Source: CALODL01 sp942492115 (lineage in GTDB: Bacteria > Planctomycetota > Phycisphaerae > UBA1845 > CAIVHJ01). From it: 64,000 nt of DNA. Under the pieces are notes generated by a model that saw only the letters and a list, made by a program, of their open reading frames with translations, had not been told where the DNA came from and ran no database searches. Numbering within the stretch: position 1 is the first letter of the stretch; each line of letters begins with the position of its first letter. The position numbers and the translations under genes were made by a program. Location: the NCBI GenBank assembly GCA_942492115.1, contig CALODL010000010.1:286943-350942 (forward strand). Direction: 5' to 3'. Shown here one piece after another: positions 34,065 through 43,525 of this stretch.

Positions 34065-35045
34065 ATGTCAGTGAACGTTTCGGAAATCTCGGATCTTATC
34101 AACTCCGGCGAACTCGAGCAGGCCAACGATATCCTCGGGACCGATCCCGGATCCCATCCGCCCGCGGAGTGGCACCTGCTCAAGACGAAGGTGTTGACCC
34201 GGCTGGGCCTCTTCGATGACGCCGAGCAATACATCGATCAAGCCATCGAGCTGAACGAGAATAACAAGGAAGCCAGTTTCGACCTGGCCTACACCCTCGA
34301 CCTGCATGGCGAAGATGAACGTGCCATGGACCTGTACGAGGCCTGCATTCAGGATGTCCCACTCCCGGTCAACGCCCTGATCAACCTGGCGGTCCTGTAT
34401 GAAGATCACGGCCGCTATGAAGATGCCGAAGCGTGCCTGGAGCAGATTCTGACCGCCTACCCCAACCACAAGCGTGCCGCGCTGTTCCTGCAGGACATCC
34501 AGAGCAGCCAGAACATGTATTACGACGAGGATCACGAGCGCGATATGGAAAAGCGCAATGCGATCCTCGATATCCCCATTTCCGATTTCGAGTTGAGTGT
34601 TCGCAGTCGCAATTGTCTGAAGAAGATGAACATCAACACGCTGGGCGATCTGCTGCACACCACGGAAGCGGAGCTGCTGGCCTACAAAAACTTTGGGGAA
34701 ACCTCACTGAATGAAATCAAAGCCATGCTCGCCCAGAAGGGCCTGCGTTTGGGACAGGGCCTCGAAGAGAGCAAGTCCCGGCCGCAGCCCGCACTGGCCC
34801 CTGGAACGAGTTCGGTCGATTCGGCCATTCTCATGAAGCCGGTCAGCGAGTTGGAATTCTCAGTCCGTTCGCGCAAGTGCCTCCATCGCCTGGGCATCGT
34901 GACCCTGGGCGACCTGGCATCCAAGACCGAAGCGGAGCTGATGGCGTCGAAGAACTTCGGCCAGACGTCGCTCGACGAAGTCAAGCAACGACTGGCCGAG
35001 AATGGTTTGGCACTGCGCGAGGTCGAGGGCCGCAGACGCGTCTGA
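34065..35045 (+). CDS. TPR protein with two C-terminal RNA polymerase alpha-CTD domains
   Basis: The 326-residue protein begins with TPR-like helical repeats (about residues 1-160: YIDQAIELNENNKEASFDLA and later units). Two copies of a helix-hairpin-helix domain like that of the RNA polymerase alpha C-terminus follow, at about 172-228 (LSVRSRNCLKKMNINTLGDL) and about 260-318 (FSVRSRKCLHRLGIVTLGDL). In RpoA that domain binds UP elements and activators. No polymerase core part is present, so it is not RpoA. Proteins of this kind are recalled from planctomycetes. A role in transcription is inferred. ATG 34065 is preferred to a longer frame. Confidence 0.85.
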   Translation: MSVNVSEISDLINSGELEQANDILGTDPGSHPPAEWHLLKTKVLTRLGLFDDAEQYIDQAIELNENNKEASFDLAYTLDLHGEDERAMDLYEACIQDVPLPVNALINLAVLYEDHGRYEDAEACLEQILTAYPNHKRAALFLQDIQSSQNMYYDEDHERDMEKRNAILDIPISDFELSVRSRNCLKKMNINTLGDLLHTTEAELLAYKNFGETSLNEIKAMLAQKGLRLGQGLEESKSRPQPALAPGTSSVDSAILMKPVSELEFSVRSRKCLHRLGIVTLGDLASKTEAELMASKNFGQTSLDEVKQRLAENGLALREVEGRRRV

Positions 35046-35166
35046 TCTCGCAGCATCCGGGATGCACCCCGGATGCGCCCAGTGCGCAGGCTTCTGCCGT
35101 GACCGGCTCGACGGTTCGGCAGGCACGGAGGCCGAGCCTCCGTGAGCAATCAGCAAGGACGCACCC

Positions 35167-36456
35167 ATGATCGACCGCACGCTCCCCCCCTGTCGTATCT
35201 TCGCCAGCATCACACTTGTCTGCATGCTGCTCGGTGGTTGTCAGCAACGAAAACAATCGCCATTGGCGTTGTCCATCGACCCGCCACACGCCGACATTCC
35301 CGATGCCCTGCGTGACCATGGTGCGCCCATGATCCGGGTGCTGCTGGAAACGAGCCAGAGCGAAATCACCGTGGCCATCGACGGGCCTTACTCCATCCGC
35401 CAAAACCACCAGCAACTGGCCAAAGGCCCCATGCTCAAGCGTACGGCCGTACGGATGGCTCCACAGGGTGCGCGAGTGATGGTGGGCAACCGCACGTTCC
35501 AGGGTGGGGATGTCCTCGTCGTCCCCGAGAACGCGGCGACACTTCGGGTATTCATCACCAGCAATGGCCTGACGACCAGTCGACGCTACGACGGCTATGC
35601 CGTCATCAAGCCTTCACCCGCCGGTGGTGTCGATTTGATCAATATCGTGTCAATCGAACGCTACCTGCCCGGGGTTTTGAGCAAGGAGCTCTACCCGAAG
35701 TGGAAGAAGGAAACGTACAAAGCTCAGGCCATCGCGGCTCGCACCTATGCTCTATATGAAATGATGACCACAGGGCACAATCGCCCCTATGACGTGAAGT
35801 CCACGGAAGCGTCTCAGGTCTACGGCGGAATCGATGATATACAACCGGGATCCAAGCCATACCAGGCAGTTGAACAAACGCGCGGTGTCGTGTGCACGTG
35901 GGCTTCGCCGCAAGGCCCGCGTATCTTTTCAACTTATTTCAGCTCTGCATGTGGCGGTGGCACAATCGACGCCTATTCTGGACTGAAGGTCAAGACCATC
36001 CCGCCCCTGCGTGGAGGTGTCCCGTGCAACTACTGCGACATCGGTGGCACGGCGTATCGCTGGGGACCTGTGATCATCAGCAAGTCCGAAATCACGCAGA
36101 AGGTCGTCGACCGTTTTCCTGCTTACAAGGCACTTGGTCAGATCTTGACGGTTCGCATCAAGGACCGCACTTCAGAGGGACGACCCCAATCCGTCGAACT
36201 CGTCGGCGAGCACGGCCGAAGTGCTGTACTCGACGTCTACAAGTTCCGTCTGGCCCTCAACGGCCACCGCATCCGCAGCACGCAGTTTGATCTCGTCGAT
36301 CGTGGCTCCACCGTCCGTTTCGAAAACGGGCAGGGTTTCGGCCACGCTGTCGGCATGTGCCAATGGGGCGCGGAGGGCATGGCGCGCCGCGGTGCGAGTG
36401 CCGGCCAGATCCTGAACTTCTACTACCCCGAAGCCCCATTGGCCCGCGCCTATTGA
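35167..36456 (+). CDS. SpoIID/LytB-domain lipoprotein
   Basis: The 429-residue protein has a signal peptide with lipobox (CMLLGGC), so it is probably lipid-anchored. It carries a SpoIID/LytB domain with VSIERYLPGVLSKEL, KAQAIAARTYA and the closing FGHAVGMCQWGAEGMAR. SpoIID cleaves glycan strands stripped of stem peptides during sporulation, but the domain is common in non-sporulating bacteria. The catalytic Glu is likely the one in the VLSKELYP block. The gene stands alone on the plus strand, about 120 bases after the TPR/alpha-CTD gene. Confidence 0.88.
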   Translation: MIDRTLPPCRIFASITLVCMLLGGCQQRKQSPLALSIDPPHADIPDALRDHGAPMIRVLLETSQSEITVAIDGPYSIRQNHQQLAKGPMLKRTAVRMAPQGARVMVGNRTFQGGDVLVVPENAATLRVFITSNGLTTSRRYDGYAVIKPSPAGGVDLINIVSIERYLPGVLSKELYPKWKKETYKAQAIAARTYALYEMMTTGHNRPYDVKSTEASQVYGGIDDIQPGSKPYQAVEQTRGVVCTWASPQGPRIFSTYFSSACGGGTIDAYSGLKVKTIPPLRGGVPCNYCDIGGTAYRWGPVIISKSEITQKVVDRFPAYKALGQILTVRIKDRTSEGRPQSVELVGEHGRSAVLDVYKFRLALNGHRIRSTQFDLVDRGSTVRFENGQGFGHAVGMCQWGAEGMARRGASAGQILNFYYPEAPLARAY

Positions 36457-36585
36457 GCATACGGGGATGTCCAGGAACGCTCATCCGCTACCCGGAAGAG
36501 GACACCTCCTGAGCGCCGGTCGCCCCGTTTTTCCGGACCCAGATTAGACGGAAAGACCATCTGTCCCCCACCCGATACACAGAAT

Positions 36586-37619
36586 GTGCAAATCCAAACC
36601 ACGTCACGAAAGTTTGTCGAGAGCCCTGTGTTCCTGCTGAGCGTCCAGGCATTGGGCGCCGTCTCAGCCATGATCGTTGGCGGCCTCATTGCCACCGGAA
36701 CTTCAGCCTGGGCCTGCCTGCCCTTCGTGCTGTTAGCCATCGTCCCGCTCGTCGGCGTTCCCGCCGCATCGCTGGCCCATCGCCTGCGCTTGCGCCGCTC
36801 CAACTCTTCACTGACAAGCCGACTCGAGGACCGCTCACACGAACTGGAAAGGACGCGTGACGCCGTCATTCTCGGGCTGGCGCGCTTCGCCGAATTCCGC
36901 GATGGCCTCACCGGGCAGCATCTCGAGCGCATCGGTGCGTTCGTCGAAATCCTCGGAAAAACTCTGCAAGAAATGCACGGCAACCGCCACACGGTGATCA
37001 CCGACGCGTGGATCCACGACATCCGGATCGCCTCCGCACTGCACGATATTGGCAAGGTCGGCATCCCTGACCAGATCCTGCTCAAGGATGTGAAGCTCAA
37101 CCCACGAAGAACGGCTGCTCATCGAGGACCATCCCATCATTGGGTGCGAGTGCCTGAGCCTCGATGGCCGAATCGCTGTCCGATTCGCAACTCATTTCGC
37201 TGGCCCGCGACATCGCTTTTTCGCATCATGAACGGTGGGATGGCACCGGCTATCCGTTCAAATTGCAGGCCGACAGCATCCCACTGGCCGCCCGAATCGT
37301 ATCGGTCGCCGACGTCTACGATGCCCTGACCACCGCCCGCACCTACAAGGGTGCCATGCCGCACGGTGAAGCTTTGAGCATCATCGTGGAAGGCAGTGGT
37401 ACTCAATTCGATCCCGAGGTCGTCGATGCCCTCAAAGCGTGCCACGAGGAATTCCGCCGCGTTGCTGTACAGCTCCGCCGCAGCGACCTAATGTTCCTCG
37501 CTTCAGGTACGGCAGTATCCCTGACACTGCTGCACCCCTTATGCTGCTGTGGCGAGATGGTGTTCATGAACACGACCGTGATCATCTTCGCAGCCATGTG
37601 GACCAACGCACAAGGGTAG
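36586..37619 (+). CDS. membrane HD-GYP phosphodiesterase, twice frameshifted
   Basis: HD-GYP proteins degrade cyclic di-GMP. The N-terminus has two hydrophobic segments (36613-36780), then a helical linker and the HD motif (ALHDIGKVGIPD). Near 37,100 the first frame goes wrong; one base over the sequence reads HEERLLIEDHPIIGCE. Near 37,155 a second shift brings in the frame with FSHHERWDGTGYP, VADVYDALT and FDPEVVDAL. Each shift fits one extra base. The domain is otherwise complete, so sequencing error is more likely than decay. The end after about 37,480 (a hydrophobic, Cys-rich tail) looks unlike homologues. This is the last gene of the first bacterial piece. Confidence 0.75.
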
Positions 37620-37681
37620 ACGGCCTGGCATGTCTGCGTCAAAGCGATCCACTCCATCACGAGCGTAGGGGAGTTCCTCTT
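37620..37681. other. junction between bacterial DNA and retrotransposon LTR
   Basis: Sixty-two bases separate the last bacterial stop codon from the first base that is also found in the right LTR. The base at 37682 corresponds to base 43124, 20 bases inside the right LTR. The left LTR therefore starts part-way in, with no target site or eukaryotic flank before it. This marks an artificial or rearranged join. Confidence 0.7.
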
Positions 37682-38083
37682 ACATTATCATTAGCGGATT
37701 CAAACGAAACCTCTGAGAAAGCAACACGTGTCGAACGACTCATAACCTTTCTTTCGAAGATCGAAGAGAACACTTTTTAGAAGATCGAAGACAATATCAA
37801 TCGTACCAAAAGAACACTCGCTTTAAAACTAAGCTCACAATTTCAACAAAGGTGTCACAGCTACTCACGTTAGCTAGGTACAGATACTTTTACCTCCAAA
37901 CGAGAGGATTGTCACTTGTATTACCGACAACTTGAACAAACGCTTCAGTTGTTGCGGCAAATCAAACAAACGCTTTACTTGTCGCTGTACCAACGTACTT
38001 CTACTTTTATAACTATTCTAGTTGGGTCCAGACGAGACTCGACACTGATAGAGTACTGTTACTAACGTTAACAGAGCTACTAT
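37682..38083 (+). repeat. left LTR, 5'-truncated
   Basis: This 402-base copy matches 43124-43525 with about three substitutions (G/A near 37774 and two adjacent A/T changes in the GGCAAATC/GGCATTTC stretch). The first 20 bases of the right LTR (TGTGACAATATATGTATACC) are missing here. Within the LTR, AACAAACGCTT occurs twice in a degenerate tandem. Confidence 0.9.
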
Positions 38084-38204
38084 CCCACACGCTTCCTCTG
38101 CGCAAACGACGCAAACTTACTGAATCTCGACCGATTCGTAACAAAACAAGATTGTTGAAACTCGATCCCAACGCGATCAACGAGAAGCCGCACAACCACC
38201 AACG

Positions 38205-38785
38205 ATGGATGCAGCTCAACTTCAACAACTACTCAACCAGATGCAAGCTGGACTAGCACAACTTGCACCTCAGCCGCCTCAACCTGGCGCATTCGCTCTG
38301 ACTCCTGGTCAAGCAAACCCAAACCTACCTTTGGACTACACGACCTCGAGTGGAATCAAGATTTGGAATGAAGCGACAGCTCCACTTCCATTCAAGTTCA
38401 ACGTCGAAGGAAAAGACGTCAACGCTTTCTGTGAGAAACTTTTGGAACAAGCAGAAAAGTCAGGTTGGAACCATACCGGTGGTAAGTCCAAAAACAGTCA
38501 AGGAGAAAAGGCAAGGGTAAACAGAACGACAAATGGGCCTGGAAGAAGGTAGCACCAAAGTCTAACGAGTCGAAAACGAAACGATTCAACAACAGGACTT
38601 ATCATTGGTGTAGCGCCCACCAAGGATGGACCGAACATCCTGAAAATGAGTGCAAACTGAAGAAGAAACTCGAAGCGGAACAGCAAGAGGACAATTCAGA
38701 CAATGCAGACAACAGTCGCCAAGCCAACACTGCATCATACGCCAATGCACTTACCGCAATCATGTCCGACCTCCAACAGGAATGA
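38205..38785 (+). CDS. gag of the copia element, frameshifted and shortened
   Basis: The first frame (from 38205) reads a Gln/Pro-rich start and then APLPFKFNVEGKDVNAFCEKLLEQAEKSGWN, a typical copia gag opening. At about 38,490-38,505 the register changes. The second frame continues GKGKGKQNDKWAWKK and a zinc-knuckle-like segment (YHWCSAHQGWTEHPENECKL), ending at a TGA (38783-38785). About 190 residues in total is short for gag, and the part between the two segments is probably deleted. The second frame is the same as that of pol. Confidence 0.7.
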
Positions 38786-38830
38786 CTGTCCTTCGGGCTT
38801 CGCCCGTGCTTACACAGCCTTACGGCTGCG

Positions 38831-41800
38831 ATGCCTGTCATCATTGTAAGCACACTATGGGCATCACCTTCCGTCCTGAGTCAATTCCTTCTCAACATGT
38901 ACCTCATTGCAGTCCTAACGACAGTAGCGACGGTATTCGTCATGAGATGGATCCTACGAGTCAACAAGACATTCAAGGTTAGTCGACGCTTCAAAAAGGC
39001 CGTAATGACGCTTTGTATGTGGATCAAATCCCATATTAAAGCTGACAAGGTCAGATATGGCAAGCGAAGACACAAAAGGACTTACCAACGACGAACGCAG
39101 TCTCGATACTGCAAGCGTTACTACATCTACGCCAGCAAGACTCGGCCGACAAGAATTGCTACAAAAACGGCAAGATACGTAGTCAGACCAAGACTATTCG
39201 CAAACAGCTCCCAAAACGTACCTGGTAACCGTCGGGACAGACCCCAGGATGCAATATTTGATTCCGACTCTTTCCTGATCCAAATCGACAGCGGTGCCTC
39301 ACGCAGCATCTCCAACAAGAGAGAACACTTCGAATCAATCGAACCGCTCGACGTAAACGAACCGAACAGGATATGCGGTCCGACAGGAGAGGAATCACCT
39401 ATCAAAGGAAAAGGGACACTCAATTGGAAGATTGAGGACGATGATGGAGTGGTGCACACAATCAAATTGAAAGATTCGCTGTACGTGCCAAACTTCACCA
39501 ACTGTCTGTTATGCACTCAACATTGGAGCCAAGTCGCAAACGATCATTTCCCACAACGAAATGGAACCTGGCAAGCCTCTTATTCCGACACAATCGTCCT
39601 ACACTGGGATCAACGTCGATTCAAGAGAACAGTCCAATGGAGTCCAAGGACAAACACAGGATTCCTCAGGTCAGCCGCAGGTGCAATCGACTATCGAGTC
39701 TACTCGGCTGCAATTGATGCAGACAATGAGGTGGAAACACATGAACATGTTTGTTATCAATCACATTTTGACGATGCGCACCTTGTTTCAGACGACGAGC
39801 AAGAGGATCCGTCACGAGGTCCCGGAGCTCGTTCTCCAAGGCCAAATAACTGTGACAAAACAATTTCGCCCATGTCAGAAAAGATTGAAATCTCTTCTGA
39901 CAATCGGCATGCAAAGTACAACAATGACGAAATGAGGGAGGAGAATCTTACCGATTACTTCACAAAAGAATCGAGCAAAGAACCAACAAACATTATCGAC
40001 GACGAAGACGAGCCTCTGGCCGCCGATACTCCTCAAGCTGAACTGCTGCGATGGCACTACCGATTGGGACACTTACCATTCGCGCGCCTTCGTATCCTCG
40101 CCCTACTGGGTACCATCCCAAGACGTCTAACGACTGTCAAAGCACCAAAATGCGCAGGTTGCATGTACGGAGCTATGACCAAGCGACCCTGGAGAACGAA
40201 AGGAGCTCAGAACAAGAGCAAAATTCGGTCAGTTACAAACCCAGGCGATTGTGTCTCTGTAGACCAATTGGAATCCCCGACACAAGGATTCGTTGCACAA
40301 CTCAAGGGAAAACTTACCAAGAAACGATACGGAGCTGCTACTATATTCGTCGATCACGCAAGTAGACTCAGCTACGTTCACCTTCAGGGACGGATTACCT
40401 CTGACGAGACCGTCCAAGCCAAACGAGCTTTCGAAGCCTATGCTCGATCCCATGGTGTCAATGTCAAACATTACCATGCCGACAACGGAAGATTTGCAGA
40501 CAATGCCTTTTTAAAGTCAGTTGCTGAGTCGGGACAGACTATCAGCTTCTGTGGAGTCAACGCTCACTTTCAAAATGGAATCGCTGAAAAACGCATTCGA
40601 GACCTGTCAGAACAAGCCAGGAAACAACTCCTACATGCAAAAGCGAGATGGCCGTCAGCAATCGAATTAAATCTCTGGCCTTATGCACTACGCAATGCGA
40701 ACGACATTCGTAACACACTTGCAGACAAGGAAGATGGGAGCTCACCTCTCGAGAGATTTTCCAGATCTGAGATCCGACCAAAGCTTCGACACAACCATAC
40801 CTTCGGATGCCCCGTCTACGCGCTACATGATCAACTTCAGGGCGGTAAAGGATTACCCAAGTGGAATCCAAGAGCACGGCTTGGCATCAATTTAGGTACA
40901 TCACCACGACACGCAAGCTCAGTGAACCTGGTACTGAAACTCGACACAGGACTTGTGTCTCCACAGTTTCACGTACAATTCGACGACTTTTTCGAAACAG
41001 TTCGACCATCGGCAGGCAACCCACGCACCTTTTCGCAATGGCAATACATTTCCGGACTCAAGACACGAAGAGAAAGGGACATAATGCCAGCCTCTGAGGG
41101 AGTCTCATTACCACTCGAGCCGGATCCAACGATTCCGCAGAGCGAGATGCAACCAGACGAGTTCAATCTACAAGACGAATCTGAACCAAACGAGTTAGAT
41201 TCAGGTGACAATACAGCCGACGCTGCAGGTACTAACGACTTACCTGACCGATCCGACGATCAACAACGGGACGATACCGGAACAGGTGCAACCCCGAACG
41301 TTAGCCGCTATGGCCGCATTCGCAGACCTACGGAGCGAATGAGGGAGAGTATTCAACAACGAAACGTTGCATTTCAAGCCTACTATGAAGCAATGCATGA
41401 AGACGATTACTTACTCCAGGATGAAATGATGAATCCAATCGCATTCATGGCCAACAGCAATCAAGACACAATGTACTTCCACCAAGCCATGAAAGCTCCA
41501 GACCGAGAGCAATTCACAAAAGCTGTTGTAAAAGAGGTAAACGACCATATCGACAACAAGCATTGGGAGTTAATACCACGTGAAGCTGTACCAAAAGGAA
41601 TCAAGGTCTTACCTTCCGTCTGGTCCATGAAACGCAAGCGTGACATCAAAACTCAACAAGTTTACAAACACAAGGCAAGATTGAACGTACATGGTGGCAA
41701 ACAAGTCTACGGCGAGAACTACTTCGAGACGTTCGCTCCCGTGGTTACCTGGTTCTCAATCAGACTGCTTCTCGTCCTTTCCATACTCAACAACTGGCAC

Positions 41801-43063
41801 ACAAGGCAGGTTGACTTCGTATTGGCATACACACAAGCCGACATCGAGTTCGACATGTATATGGAACTTCCGCACGGAATCGAGACGAGATACGGCAATG
41901 GCAAGACACACGTACTCAAACTCTTGAAGAATCTCTATGGACAGAAGCAAGCAGGACGAGTATGGAACCAACACCTTGTCAAAGGTCTCAAGTCAATCGG
42001 ATTCAAACAATCCACTGTCGACGAATGTGTATTCTTCCGCGGCACTGTAATCTTCATTTGCTACGTTGACGACGGAATATTTTCATCACCTGACAAAGAT
42101 GAAGTCGACAAAGCAATCAGTGAGATGCAAGAACACTTCGACATGGAAGACCAAGGCGACATTACTGATTACCTTGGGGTGAATGTGGAACAGCAGCCAA
42201 ACGGCGACATCAAGCTTACGCAACCACATCTCATCAAACAAGTCATTGACGAAGTGAAACTTTCGCTACGAGTTGCAGGAAAACAAACTCCAGCCGCTTC
42301 TACCAAGATTCTCCACCGAGACGAGAAGGCGCCGGCTTTCGACAATCGATTCAACTATCGGCGGGTTGTTGGCAAACTGAACTTTCTCGAGAAGTCAACT
42401 CGACCCGACATTGCCTATGCGACACATCAAGTTGCAAGATTCTGTGAAGATCCCAAGGCTACGCATGGTGAAGCAATTGAACATATTGCTAAGTACTTAC
42501 GTGACACTTCCAACCAAGGGATCATCCTGCGCCCAACGCCTAAAAGGTCCTTCGACGTTTTCGCTGATGCCGATTTCTCCGGAAACTGGTACAAAATGAC
42601 AGCGTCTGATGACCCGAGTACCGCCAAGTCCCGCTCTGGCTATGTGATACTGTATGCAGGTTGTCCTATCGCTTGGGCTTCCAAGTTACAAACAATCATT
42701 GCACTATCTTCTTGCGAGGCCGAATACGTTTCTCTATCAGAGTCCCTACGCGACACCATTCCTCTCATGGATCTGATTAAGGAATTCAAGGAGCACGGAT
42801 TCTCAGTCACGAGTACCGAACCAAAGGTATTCTGCAAGGCTTTCGAGGATAACTCCGGTGCACTCGAACTAGCACGTCTACCAAAGATGCGACCTCGAAC
42901 CAAGCATATCAACATCAAGTACCATCACTTCCGTGAACATGTACGACTTGGTTTAATCAAGGTATATCCCATTACGACAAACGATCAACTTGCGGATATT
43001 TTCACCAAACCACTTGCACAGAACATCTTTCTGCGATTACGAAAGATCCTGTTGCATTATTAG
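38831..43063 (+). CDS. copia polyprotein (protease, integrase, reverse transcriptase, RNase H)
   Basis: The 1,410-residue frame is intact. The protease has IDSGAS (Asp153). The integrase has a His-His/Cys-Cys zinc domain (WHYRLGH, then CAGCM) and a DDE core with Asp in VSVDQLES, Asp in HADNGRF and Glu in NGIAEKR. The reverse transcriptase has the FAPVVTW block and YVDD (Tyr1078). The RNase H has FADADFSGNW, SSCEAEY and the late DIFTKPL. The frame stays open upstream to the gag TGA at 38783, so pol may be made by readthrough. The hydrophobic first 50 residues do not look like pol and may be untranslated. Confidence 0.95.
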   Translation: MPVIIVSTLWASPSVLSQFLLNMYLIAVLTTVATVFVMRWILRVNKTFKVSRRFKKAVMTLCMWIKSHIKADKVRYGKRRHKRTYQRRTQSRYCKRYYIYASKTRPTRIATKTARYVVRPRLFANSSQNVPGNRRDRPQDAIFDSDSFLIQIDSGASRSISNKREHFESIEPLDVNEPNRICGPTGEESPIKGKGTLNWKIEDDDGVVHTIKLKDSLYVPNFTNCLLCTQHWSQVANDHFPQRNGTWQASYSDTIVLHWDQRRFKRTVQWSPRTNTGFLRSAAGAIDYRVYSAAIDADNEVETHEHVCYQSHFDDAHLVSDDEQEDPSRGPGARSPRPNNCDKTISPMSEKIEISSDNRHAKYNNDEMREENLTDYFTKESSKEPTNIIDDEDEPLAADTPQAELLRWHYRLGHLPFARLRILALLGTIPRRLTTVKAPKCAGCMYGAMTKRPWRTKGAQNKSKIRSVTNPGDCVSVDQLESPTQGFVAQLKGKLTKKRYGAATIFVDHASRLSYVHLQGRITSDETVQAKRAFEAYARSHGVNVKHYHADNGRFADNAFLKSVAESGQTISFCGVNAHFQNGIAEKRIRDLSEQARKQLLHAKARWPSAIELNLWPYALRNANDIRNTLADKEDGSSPLERFSRSEIRPKLRHNHTFGCPVYALHDQLQGGKGLPKWNPRARLGINLGTSPRHASSVNLVLKLDTGLVSPQFHVQFDDFFETVRPSAGNPRTFSQWQYISGLKTRRERDIMPASEGVSLPLEPDPTIPQSEMQPDEFNLQDESEPNELDSGDNTADAAGTNDLPDRSDDQQRDDTGTGATPNVSRYGRIRRPTERMRESIQQRNVAFQAYYEAMHEDDYLLQDEMMNPIAFMANSNQDTMYFHQAMKAPDREQFTKAVVKEVNDHIDNKHWELIPREAVPKGIKVLPSVWSMKRKRDIKTQQVYKHKARLNVHGGKQVYGENYFETFAPVVTWFSIRLLLVLSILNNWHTRQVDFVLAYTQADIEFDMYMELPHGIETRYGNGKTHVLKLLKNLYGQKQAGRVWNQHLVKGLKSIGFKQSTVDECVFFRGTVIFICYVDDGIFSSPDKDEVDKAISEMQEHFDMEDQGDITDYLGVNVEQQPNGDIKLTQPHLIKQVIDEVKLSLRVAGKQTPAASTKILHRDEKAPAFDNRFNYRRVVGKLNFLEKSTRPDIAYATHQVARFCEDPKATHGEAIEHIAKYLRDTSNQGIILRPTPKRSFDVFADADFSGNWYKMTASDDPSTAKSRSGYVILYAGCPIAWASKLQTIIALSSCEAEYVSLSESLRDTIPLMDLIKEFKEHGFSVTSTEPKVFCKAFEDNSGALELARLPKMRPRTKHINIKYHHFREHVRLGLIKVYPITTNDQLADIFTKPLAQNIFLRLRKILLHY

Positions 43064-43103
43064 TAAGTATGCACCTCTCATCAATTTCTATTGAATGAGG
43101 GAG

Positions 43104-43525
43104 TGTGACAATATATGTATACCACATTATCATTAGCGGATTCAAACGAAACCTCTGAGAAAGCAACACGTGTCGAACGACTCATAACCTTTCTTTCGAA
43201 GATCGAAGAAAACACTTTTTAGAAGATCGAAGACAATATCAATCGTACCAAAAGAACACTCGCTTTAAAACTAAGCTCACAATTTCAACAAAGGTGTCAC
43301 AGCTACTCACGTTAGCTAGGTACAGATACTTTTACCTCCAAACGAGAGGATTGTCACTTGTATTACCGACAACTTGAACAAACGCTTCAGTTGTTGCGGC
43401 ATTTCAAACAAACGCTTTACTTGTCGCTGTACCAACGTACTTCTACTTTTATAACTATTCTAGTTGGGTCCAGACGAGACTCGACACTGATAGAGTACTG
43501 TTACTAACGTTAACAGAGCTACTAT
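43104..43525 (+). repeat. right LTR, complete
   Basis: The right LTR begins TGTGACA just after the purine-rich tract and runs about 422 bases. The part from 43124 onward is nearly identical to 37682-38083. The base following it (43526) is already inside a protein-coding exon. The element therefore inserted within a gene. Confidence 0.85.

Larger units (their letters stand above)
37682..43525 (+). mobile_element. Ty1/copia LTR retrotransposon (diatom CoDi-like)
   Basis: Two direct repeats flank gag and a 1,410-residue pol in the copia order protease, integrase, reverse transcriptase, RNase H. The LTRs differ at about three positions over 402 bases, so insertion was recent. The left LTR lacks about 20 bases. 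A purine-rich tract (GAATGAGGGAG, about 43093-43103) precedes the right LTR, as required for plus-strand priming. No clear TG...CA end or tRNA-complementary primer site was recognised at the 3' side of the left LTR. The style of the pol protein resembles diatom copia elements (from memory). Confidence 0.9.

Noticed and set aside
36457..36585. Possible small gene between the SpoIID and HD-GYP genes
   Set aside because: No start with ribosome binding site and no coding bias seen; treated as spacer.
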